Below are positions 10,061 through 18,720 of a stretch of 64,000 bases of DNA, piece by piece; positions within the stretch are counted from its first letter, which is position 1; every line of letters starts with the position of its first letter. Both the position numbers and the translations under genes were made by a program. Source of the DNA: Eremomyces bilateralis CBS 781.70 (taxonomy: Eukaryota; Ascomycota; Dothideomycetes; Eremomycetales; Eremomycetaceae); NCBI RefSeq assembly GCF_010015585.1, contig NW_022985075.1, positions 434,001 to 498,000 on the forward strand, given 5' to 3'. A model generated the notes under the pieces. That model saw only the letters and a program-made list of their open reading frames with translations. It was not told the origin of the DNA and ran no database searches.

Positions 10061-12118
10061 ATGACAATACGTGTAACGCGAAGCCGAGCGAAGGCTCTAG
10101 TTCCAAGCGAACAGAACGATGTCTCCAAACTAGGGTTCCACATCACCAAGAACCTCATAATTCCCATTACTCCAGAATCTCAGGAGGCCATCAAGGAAGC
10201 TGTGCCAAACACCGTCGATGAACCCGCGGCATCAATGCTGATCACCCCCGTCACCCTTGCGACCGTCACTAGAGAGAAGGGTGAAGTCATGGATGAGCTT
10301 CCGGATAATCTTGGACCCTTGCCTTCACCTTCAACATCTGCGTCTGTTGAGGCCCAACCGGCCGCCACTGGGCAGAAGCGTAAAGTCCTGGACGAGCTTC
10401 CGCATAATCTTGGACCCTTGCCTTCGCCTTCAACATCTGCGTCTCCTACTGTCCAACCGGCCAAGATACGCGTGAGAAAGGGTAAAAAGACTGCAACGAC
10501 GGAGCCCAGTGTGAACAGCAACATATCAACTGTCAAAGTAGACGTTGTGGCCAAGCCGCTCTCAGAACCGAAGAAACGACCCCGTCGAGACAGGGCTACG
10601 GCCACCGAGAATGCCACGAAGCCGAGCAAGAATGATGCTAGCACCTTGAAGGATGAAGAAATAGATGAGGCATCTAAGAAAAAGTCAGCCCGTAGCAACA
10701 ACCGCAGAGTTGTCAAAGCTAATAGTGGGGATACGAGTGAAGAACATGCCGAGAAAGCTTCAATTGAGCCAACGGAGCTGATCGAGGCTGCGCCAGTAAA
10801 GAAGCGGACCCGACGATCTAAGGCTTCTGATGCAGATACCGTCATAAATGGGATCAAGGATGTGGAAGATGATGTGAAGGCCGAGGACGATTCTGCAGAT
10901 GAGTATGTCGAGGCTCCAAAGAAAAAGAGGGTACGGAAATCCAAGAAATCTGCGTCAGCACAAATCGAAGATGCTCTTCCAGAGACCACAGCAGATCTTG
11001 CAGCCAAAGTCGAGGCGGAACAGGACGAAGCGTCGAAAGTGAAGAAAGTGAAGAAGGTTAACTACGGTCTTACGCCTGGCGAGACTCCGTTCCCTGAGTG
11101 GCCGGCACCTAGCCATGAGCAATGCTATGAAGTGGCGAGGCTACTTTCTGATGTCCACGGTGAAGTGGTGCCTCCAAAGGTAATCCCAGCACCTTCGACT
11201 ACTGTTTCAGGATGTGGCGAGGTTCCCTCTGTCCTTGATGCTCTTATTCGCACGCGATTGAGCGCCGCAACAACTGGAACAAATTCTTCTCGTGCATTCC
11301 AAGGGCTTGTTACTACCTTCGGCATTCTGGACGAAGGCATCGGCAAAGGAAGTGTGGACTGGGACAATGTTCGTCGATCGGACGTGAAGGAGATTGAACA
11401 AGCCATCAAGAGTGGTGGACTGGCGGAGACGAAGAGCAAGGACATCAAAGCGATCCTCGAGATGGTGTACGATGAAGGTCAGGCACGCAGGGACGCTCTT
11501 GTCGTCGCGCAACAGACCGGAGATTCGGACCAAGGACCTGCTGGTGCAGAGTACCTGAACAACGGACAGAAACAGAGAGACATTGACCGTGCCAACTCCA
11601 ACGTGCTTTCCCTCGACCATCTTCATAGCCTCCCTTCGGAAGAAGCGTTCACCGAGATGGTCAAGTACCCCGGCATCGGCCCTAAGACCGCGTCTTGCGT
11701 TCTCCTATTTTGCCTCCAGCGACCGTCCTTCGCTGTCGACACGCACGTATTCCGCCTTTGCAAGTGGCTTGGCTGGGTGCCTCCGGGCAAAGCAAACCGC
11801 AACAACACCTTTTCGCATTGCGAAGTGAAGATCCCTGATGAACTCAAGTACCCGCTTCATCAGTTGTTCATCAAGCATGGAAAGACGTGCCCTCGCTGCC
11901 GTGCTGCGACATCTGAGGGTGCGAAAGGCTGGGAGGAAGGCTGTGCGATTGATCACCTTCTCACGAGGACCGGGGTGAGGAAGGGCCCGAAGCCCCCAAA
12001 GCAGAAGAAGCCGAAGAAAGAAGAGGATGATGGGAGCGAATCGGAGTTGTCGGATGTGCCTGAAGGGATGTCGGATACAGAGGAGCCTGCGGAGGAGCCT
12101 GCAGAGTCCGATGAGTGA
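10061..12118 (+). CDS. HhH-GPD family base-excision DNA glycosylase
   Basis: Single exon, 685 residues from ATG 10061. Residues 1-340 are lysine-rich, acidic and probably disordered, with an internal 33-residue duplication. The C-terminal third holds the helix-hairpin-helix YPGIGPKTAS and AVDTHVFRL. Lys542 and Asp560 are 18 residues apart, exactly as Lys120 and Asp138 of endonuclease III, so a bifunctional glycosylase/AP-lyase is predicted. The downstream cysteines (CPRCRA...GC, spacing 2 and 15) do not match the endonuclease III Fe-S pattern C-x6-C-x2-C-x5-C, so the cluster is probably absent. The tail is acidic and Lys-rich. Substrate unknown; a nuclear DNA repair role is inferred. Confidence 0.88.
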   Translation: MTIRVTRSRAKALVPSEQNDVSKLGFHITKNLIIPITPESQEAIKEAVPNTVDEPAASMLITPVTLATVTREKGEVMDELPDNLGPLPSPSTSASVEAQPAATGQKRKVLDELPHNLGPLPSPSTSASPTVQPAKIRVRKGKKTATTEPSVNSNISTVKVDVVAKPLSEPKKRPRRDRATATENATKPSKNDASTLKDEEIDEASKKKSARSNNRRVVKANSGDTSEEHAEKASIEPTELIEAAPVKKRTRRSKASDADTVINGIKDVEDDVKAEDDSADEYVEAPKKKRVRKSKKSASAQIEDALPETTADLAAKVEAEQDEASKVKKVKKVNYGLTPGETPFPEWPAPSHEQCYEVARLLSDVHGEVVPPKVIPAPSTTVSGCGEVPSVLDALIRTRLSAATTGTNSSRAFQGLVTTFGILDEGIGKGSVDWDNVRRSDVKEIEQAIKSGGLAETKSKDIKAILEMVYDEGQARRDALVVAQQTGDSDQGPAGAEYLNNGQKQRDIDRANSNVLSLDHLHSLPSEEAFTEMVKYPGIGPKTASCVLLFCLQRPSFAVDTHVFRLCKWLGWVPPGKANRNNTFSHCEVKIPDELKYPLHQLFIKHGKTCPRCRAATSEGAKGWEEGCAIDHLLTRTGVRKGPKPPKQKKPKKEEDDGSESELSDVPEGMSDTEEPAEEPAESDE
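10286..10463 (+). repeat. 99-bp in-frame tandem duplication inside the glycosylase gene
   Basis: The units starting at 10286 and 10385 share most bases (GAGCTTCCG.ATAATCTTGG). Each codes a 33-residue unit with the core DELPxNLGPLPSPSTSAS. The offset of 99 nt keeps the frame. Confidence 0.85.
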
Positions 12119-13162
12119 TGGACCGATTGAGAATGGACGCGGTGCATTTCCGATTTCGTAATAAGTGCCTTATCAAACAGGCATCACGAAGGTTCAGTTA
12201 CGGTTATTGCAGTAAGGGATAAATGAAGGACTATGCACTCTACGGACGAGGATATTTGCAACGTATGCTTACTAGCAGTTCAGCATACAGGTACCTCAGT
12301 TTCACGATCTCACCACATAAGATAGTGCAAAAAGTGAATGATGGTGCTAGTTCGAGGTTTACGAGGTTTATGGGAATACGTATTAGGCAAAATAGTAATT
12401 CAAGAAACATTTTCAAAACCTGGAATCGCCTTTGAGGATATCTAAAGAAAGCAACGGTGAATGTGGAGTAAGACGCACTTTTGGATTAGGGATTGTTTCG
12501 TTCGTGAGCATCTTTCCCGGTTCACCGTTCCTCCACCCTGGTTAAAGCTGAATATCCGGAAGATCTGCTCTTTACATAAGCAAACCAACTGTAGTCTTTA
12601 TTTCGGGAACATTGGGCTGATATGAGATGTGGAGATGCTTTAGTGCATCTTTTGCTGTTGAGATGAAACCGAGCAGAATGCTTGATATTAGCACTGCTTC
12701 TACATATGGAAATGATCGGAAGCGGCCCACATTATAGAAATTAGAATAATAATACGGAGCAGCATTCCTTTATTCTTGCTGCGGGATTGAACACTTAAAT
12801 TACAGCAGTACGACTTACGAATATGGTCACTTTCAAAGGAGTAAAATTGTTGGTTCAGATCATGGCCATCAGCGAACTGCCTAGATGGATGAACCAAGTG
12901 GTGTTTAATGAACCGCATCCATGTGATAGCGATTCCCCAACCAGGTATAGAGGATCATGATATATAAAAATGCTTACTGTTCTCCCAAGATACCTGACCC
13001 AGGATTTTTATTATGCAACAAGGTTTTAAATGCGGTTGCTGTGGGGATAATACGGGGTGATATGGAGATTTCTGGATATAAAAAGGATGAACCGCTGATC
13101 ATGTTGCCAAGCAGGACGAACAGACATCAGCCGACAGTTATTCGCAGCGCCATACTATCAAC
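12119..13162. other. AT-rich intergenic region
   Basis: Low GC, many stops in all frames, no supported gene. The right end carries a TATA-like box ahead of the small secreted protein. Confidence 0.5.
13077..13084 (+). promoter_or_regulatory. TATA-like box of the small secreted protein gene
   Basis: TATAAAAA lies 79 nt upstream of the ATG at 13163, a plausible distance for a regulated fungal promoter with a short leader. A second TATATAAAAA is further upstream near 12960. Confidence 0.45.
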
Positions 13163-13611
13163 ATGAAGTCGCTTCTTGCCTTGCTTGCCTTTGTACCTCT
13201 TCTTGTGACTGCTCGGCCTTCGTTAGACGAGCGGCAAGTTTGTGCATGCTTGCCGGATCGGTGTCCCTTTATCGCCGGACCGTTTCCTGGATTGGAACTG
13301 GTTAGTGTTGAAGGCAGTCTGGTCGAATCCATAGGACTAATGTTGCCTTCAGAGTTGCGATTGTAGTACCAAGGAAGCTCTTGCATGCATGATCTCTTGC
13401 GGGGGGCTACCTCTGGGCATTGAGGTATGTTCGACGAGACCAGCTGATTGAGAGAAGACGCTGACACCCTCTATAGCCTTGCCCCCCTGATGACTCCACA
13501 ACGACCTCTGCCGAAGTTCCAACTCCGCCGGTAATAACTGCTTCCATTACCACTACAACACTGCCGGCACCACCGTCATCTAGCAGCGCACCGGCTCCCA
13601 CGGGCGCTTAG
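13163..13611 (+). CDS. Small secreted cysteine-rich protein (114 residues)
   Basis: Three exons: 13163-13300, 13353-13424, 13477-13611. All junctions are phase 0 with GT..AG ends, and the first intron has a GGACTAAT branch region. The protein starts MKSLLALLAFVPLLVTA, a clear signal peptide, followed by ARPSLDERQ, which may be processed. The mature part has eight cysteines (VCACLPDRC...SCDCSTKEALAC...SC...PC), then a Thr/Ser/Pro-rich tail ending SSSSAPAPTGA. Eight cysteines with a CxC pair recall CFEM proteins, but the spacing and the missing aspartate do not fit well. There is no hydrophobic tail for a GPI anchor. Family not recognised; an effector-like or cell-wall role is possible. The gene sits alone in a gene-poor stretch. 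Confidence 0.78.
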
Positions 13612-15187
13612 CTTGCAATATGACTCCGCGCTGCCATAGGAGACTGAGATCCGTTGCTATGTGAGGTCGAGATGTCGGCCGATTGATCGGTAGCGTTGAC
13701 GTCGGTATCGGAGGCCATGTGAAGGAGGCGGCCCTGCAGGGTCATTCTTTCGGAAGGAGTTCCTGGGAACGGAGGAGATGTCTGATATGGTTGTACAATA
13801 TTCAAGGCATTATTTGGAAACACAATGAAGTAGGGGCGCCTGTGTTACACCAGTTCCAAACTCTGGGCTCTCGCTTTGAGAATGCCGGCGGGGCCAGCCA
13901 TGTATGAGCTACTTCTATGTTCAAATATCTGGAATCGAATCAACACCAATTAAAGGACGAAATACGACGACCAACTAACGAATTTGGATCTGAGAGTTTC
14001 AAATGTCGGTTTCAAAGGCTGAAGCCCGAAGGCAGTCACGACAGAGGGGCATACCCAACGCCATGCTCAGAGGTGAGGACACGAGATCGGCAAGAAACCC
14101 GCCTAAGAGTGAAGATCATTCAAGGCGTTGAAGCCGCTTGAAGGTCACTTGAAACGCGACATTCGTATTAAAGGTGCCGAGAAGGAAAGAAATCAGGTCG
14201 TCTCCCGGAAATCCAGTCAGGGTACCTGGTATCGCATGGTGGCGCAGTCTGTATGTCCCACTCGACGATGAAGGATACCGGGAAATGGGAAGTCAACCAC
14301 GGGGAATTAGAACCCAGGTTTAGCAAACATCGATTCAGCGGCGATCAAAGCTATCATCTTGCATGATATGGGAGGGAATGAGGATGTTTTAAAGTTGCGG
14401 GACACAATGGAGGGAGCGGAAACCTTGGCGCTGGGACCCAATTGTTAGGGAAGGAGCCAAGGAGTGACACGTGATAGACCAGGGGTGAGCCTCAGTCGCG
14501 TTTCAGGATCCCGTCGCCAAGTCCCGCGGCCAAACATCCATCTCCATTCTCCTGCTTTGCTATGTTCATTACGACCGAATCCCATCCCTACTCCCCTTTC
14601 CTTCAATTGACCAGAGGTAATGGTACCTGTGTAGGCACTAGGTAATAACCTCTCCACATGCCACAACTTTCATCTTACTCTCACAACTCTTTTGCTTCTC
14701 AGGAGATGGGAGATCAGGGGATAAGACTCAAACATGAAGTCTCCGAATGCGTCTCGCCTGTGATGCCTCTCGACTCTCCAGTCCGGATCACTGCGAAATA
14801 GCTCCTTTCACAGCATACGAGTGGCTGATTCCGCGGATTTTCGTGTCCATTACTACCTAATTTCTTGCTTCCTGTTGAACTCCATTTGAACCGTAGGGAT
14901 GCGATTTGAGGTGGTGCTAATCGCGATCTACGATCTGCCAGCCTCCACACAGCTACCCGCCGTCGTGTTTGTCGATCTCTTGAAACATTGTTCATTTTAG
15001 CGTCCCGAGTGTGCCTAACCGCTCATGGCTGCTATTCCGGATTTCAAATGCCCTCATTACACTATCCAGTACTCAAGGCTTCATCGAAGTATAAGTATGA
15101 AGGTAATGTTACTCTAGACCATCGCTTTTCTGTTTGACCACTATCAACTCCATCAAACCCTGTCCAGTCTTTGATCCGCTTTTCAAA
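13612..15187. other. Gene-poor intergenic region
   Basis: No supported gene on either strand; open frames (for example 14714-14995 minus) have Arg-rich composition typical of chance. The last 150 nt are the promoter and leader of the secreted protein at 15188. Confidence 0.5.
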
Positions 15188-15974
15188 ATGCACCTCCTTA
15201 GCTTCGTCAACTACACCCTCCTCCTCGCCTCTGCGACATACGCCTCTGAGCTCAACGGAGCTTGCACAGGCGCAGGCGGCGCTCCAGGCGTGTGTGTTTC
15301 TACGTCCTCTTGCAGCAAGGCGGGCGGGAAATCCATCACCGGCGCGTGCCCCAACCTCGCGGAAGACATCAAATGTTGCACCAAGGCCGCCTGTGGAACT
15401 GACGGCGACTGCCGCTGGACCGATTCTTGCACCGGCACGCCTGTCGCCAACCAGTGCCCTGGGCCCGCCGCTTTCAAATGTTGCCAACCCGGTGGCGATA
15501 CCGGTGGCGAGGATGGCTACCCTACCCCGGAGTATCCCGCGGTGGGCGATGCGACCGGGTCGTGCAAGCAGGTGACTGTTACTAGCGCCGAAAAAGTCAT
15601 CGAGGCGTTCCCGGGCAAGGTGCGAGAGCTCTTCTGCACCCGCGACTGCACGTGCCCTGGGACGAGCGAGCACTGCTGCGGGCGCGCCATGGACTTCATG
15701 TGCTCCGATGGTGGCGGTGTCCGCACTGAGGCAGGCGAACCCATCGCGGAATGGGTCATGGAGAACCACGCGTCGATGAATGTCATGTATGTCATCTGGG
15801 GTCAGAAGATCTGGAGTCCGTCTCGCGATGATCAGGGGCCGTGGTCGGGATGGCGCGATATGGAGGACCGCGGATCGGTTACTGCAAACCATTGGTGAGT
15901 TCCCCCTGCATAATAATTTCTGCGTGTTTGCTTACAACAATAGGGATCATGTCCATGTTAGCTACAATGAGTGA
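15188..15974 (+). CDS. Secreted cysteine-rich protein with ARB_07466-like C-terminal domain
   Basis: Exons 15188-15894 and 15944-15974 (245 residues). The ATG at 15188 is preferred over 15134 because it starts a clean signal peptide (MHLLSFVNYTLLLASATYAS). The N-terminal half holds two Cys-rich modules, each ending in a KCC. The C-terminal domain has EHCCGRAMDFM, WVMENHASMNVMYVIWGQ, and DHVHVSYNE completed by the tiny second exon. His162-x6-Asp169 and His238-x-His240 mirror the metal-binding pattern of M15-type peptidases, so a zinc-dependent peptidoglycan hydrolase-like role is inferred. The domain is known in fungal secreted proteins and in actinobacteria; substrate is unproven. Confidence 0.82.
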
Positions 15975-16723
15975 TTGGCGTGTGGGTTGATTTCTGCTGA
16001 ACTGGAGTTTTGATGGGTATTCAACGTGATATTTGGAAGGGATGGTCGAATTTCTGCCTGATTGAAGTCGGTTCGACTGTCTATGAAGCTGCACGAATAG
16101 CTCTGGTGTTCCAAAATGAAATGCAATTGCGGATGATCCATTTTGTGCAACTGATATACTCTGATATCTAACTCCTGAGCGAATAGCAGCGAACATCAAT
16201 TACGGTAATACCCAACAGAATTTTGGAGTTACAAATGTTCTCTACGATATATGTACTCGTGACCCTGTATTATTTTACCCCTGTATGGAGTGAGTGCTTG
16301 ACGATATCGTAATATCATATATTCAATGCATCTGTATCTGATCATATTATTCAGGGCTGGAGCTGGGACTGGGGCAGTGGTTCAGGCGCCAACCTCAATA
16401 CCCCATGTCAGCCTTGCAGCCTTGACATCTTGCCAGTGCGACGCAGCAAAAACCCTCCGAATAACATGAAACAACATAATTAAGGCAACAATTTTGGTTT
16501 CAAGCCAGGCAAGGTTCGACTTTCAGAACTGCTTGGAAGTTGGAACATCCATTTGTTTAGGCTCCGCTGTGGACTTTCGACGGCAGGCAACTCTAGCTTC
16601 CTCTGAAATTGATACATATTCACATATCTTCCACTCTCGAGATACTTTCCAGAAAGAATAACACCCATTGCTGGAGCGACCGGCCAGCGTTGACCCGTTT
16701 CCATCTCTTACAAGTCTCGCATC
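15975..16723. other. Intergenic region
   Basis: 3' flank of the secreted protein gene and promoter of isy1. No supported gene. Confidence 0.5.
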
Positions 16724-17516
16724 ATGGTATGGCTCCCCATAGTACTCCGACGTCAAATGCTCACCTGTTCCCACCATCCAGGCCCGAAATGCCGAGAAGG
16801 CGCAATCCATGCTCTTCCGCTTCCGAGCGCAAGAAGCCGCCGACCTAGGCATCCTCGACGTCGGCCGCTCCCGCCGCCCGAAGGCCATCACCACCATCGA
16901 GTCGATCCCCGTCTGCGAGAAATGGCGCGGCCAGGTGCTCAAGGAGATCTCCCGCAAGGTGTCGAAGATCCAGGAGGACTCGCTCAGCGACTTCCAGATC
17001 CGCGACCTGAACGACGAAATCAACAAGCTGATGCGGGAGAAGCACGTGTGGGAGCTGCAGATTCGGAATCTGGGGGGCCCAAATTATATGCGGGGGGGGA
17101 GGGTGGTTGACGATCAGGGGAGGGAGATCGTCGGGGCGGGGGCGAAGGGGTACAGATATTTTGGACGGGCAAGGGAGTTGCCGGGGGTCAAGGAGCTTTT
17201 CGAAGCGGTGTCGAGACCGGAGCAGACCGAGGAGAAGCAGACCACCAGGGCGGAATTGAGGCGGAATGTGGATGCGGCATATTATGGGTATAATCTCGAT
17301 GAGGAAGATGGAACGCTGTTGGCGTATGAGTCGGAGAAAGAGAAGGAGGCATTTGGTGCGGTCATGGCCCAGGCCGATGCCGACAAAAAGACCGACTGGG
17401 AGGATATTCCAGGCGATGCTGGTGACGGAGCGGCATGGCGGTTGCCCACACTAGAAGAAGTCCAAGAGGAGATTGTGGACAGGAAACGGCGCAAGCTGCT
17501 GGACAAGCTGGGCTGA
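16724..17516 (+). CDS. isy1: Pre-mRNA-splicing factor Isy1
   Basis: Exon 1 contributes only the ATG at 16724-16726. A 55-nt intron (16727-16781, GTATGG..CAG) follows, then exon 2 16782-17516. Joined protein: 245 residues starting MARNAEKAQSMLFRFRAQEA, the strongly conserved Isy1 N-terminus. Other hallmarks are RPKAITTIES, CEKWRGQVLKEISRKVSKIQ, LNDEINKLMREKHVWELQI and NLGGPNYMRGG. Isy1 belongs to the Prp19-associated (NTC) complex of the spliceosome and helps the fidelity of the first splicing step in the nucleus. The C-terminal WEDIP...EEVQEEIVDRKRRKLLDKLG is also typical. The ATG-only exon is why the frame otherwise seems to begin at an internal methionine. Confidence 0.95.
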
Positions 17517-17914
17517 GGTTACGATGCTTCTGTATGAATCATGCATGGGCTGGAGTTAGGTGATGGGAAACAGTATACCCGTTAATGGTGCCTTTCGAAG
17601 CACCAATGTCATTGAACGTTATTCAGCGTCATGCCATATATGACACTTGCAAGTGAACTTTGTTTACGCACAATTTCGTTGCTGAAATGACTGGTTCGAG
17701 TATTTTCGCTCTCCAGAGTGGGTCAGGGGCAACGAGGGGGACTATATACCTGTCACCCACCCATCTAAGTACCCAGGCACTTGGAGATTTTGTTCTTAGC
17801 TATATGAATTGCAAGGGCTCTAAACAACGACTTGATCACTCTTAAATTATTGTATCGACAGAGAGAAAAACTGTGGTACTAGGGGACCATTTTTTCAAGC
17901 CGCATTACCACCGA
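17517..17914. other. Intergenic, 3' flank of isy1
   Basis: No supported gene. Frames here are short and without signal or domain. Confidence 0.45.
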
Positions 17915-18337
17915 ATGTTGAATCCCATGGCCGGAAATAGGGCTAGTTTCGGAAGGGCCTTCAGCCATCCACTGGATCGCATGCCGCGAGAGGGAAGTAT
18001 GAGGATGAATGGTCCAATGACATCAATGGGAGTCCCCCCTGGAATGAGACATCCGGGCCCTCTTGATTATCGGACCGGCGCTCCCCTTGGACGGCAGATA
18101 GGGTTCGGTATGCCCTCCTGCGTTGGGTTACTTCGATGATCCAGTTGTATTTCCTTCAGGAGGTAGACCCCAAATTATGCCCACGCCTCATCTGAGACAG
18201 ATGAGTCCTGGTGGAGAGGTGCCTTTTGGACCTATGGGGAATCTATGGGAGGAGGTCCAACTCGTGCATATTTCGGCCCTCAGGCGTTCTCGGGGCCTAT
18301 GTTAGGAAGAGGAATCCATCCTTCCGAAATGTGGTAA
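17915..18337 (+). pseudogene. Met/Gly/Pro-rich reading frame, interrupted
   Basis: Starting at ATG 17915, a strongly biased protein-like sequence runs across three frames. The pieces are REGSMRMNGPMTSMGVPPGM, then GGRPQIMPTPHLRQMSPGGE, then MGGGPTRAYFGPQAFSGPML, ending HPSEMW and a TAA at 18335. The composition stays Met/Gly/Pro-rich across frame changes near 18120 and 18245, which chance would not give. No intron borders fit these points, so it is most likely a decayed or mis-sequenced gene of roughly 140 codons. Family unknown; it resembles low-complexity tails of RNA-binding proteins only in composition. Confidence 0.5.
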
Positions 18338-18720
18338 TACTGATTAGTAGGCCCGAACTTATGGTAGGTTCATCGCTCCGAAGCACCTGAGTAATTGTAG
18401 GGGTGGTTATTATATGCATTCCGTATAGTGGTCTTATGTACTCAGTGGTAGTTGGTACCATCCATCCATATCGGAGTCAACAACAACATTTAAGGGTTAT
18501 AATGAGACATCAAGCTGGTCAAGCTCGGTTAGAAGTTTTGTACAAATGTGTGCCATCTCTTCAAATTGAACTACTTATACGGGTAAGTGCTCAAAACTAA
18601 GGGGAAAATGTCCATGACTGGCAATTATTATTAATATTAGTTACGGCTTACGCCGACTCAACGACGGCAGCGCCTCAACCATACCAACACTGCGGAAAAT
18701 GTCATCCAACGGCGTGCTTT
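18338..18720. other. Intergenic
   Basis: AT-rich, no supported gene; probably the 3' flank of the membrane protein gene on the minus strand. Confidence 0.45.

Noticed and set aside
10180-11007. Long minus-strand frame opposite the glycosylase gene
   Set aside because: Shadow of the Lys/Glu-rich coding strand; no motif of its own.
13163-13611. CFEM identity for the small secreted protein
   Set aside because: Eight cysteines and a CxC pair fit, but spacing of the first three cysteines and the missing aspartate do not.
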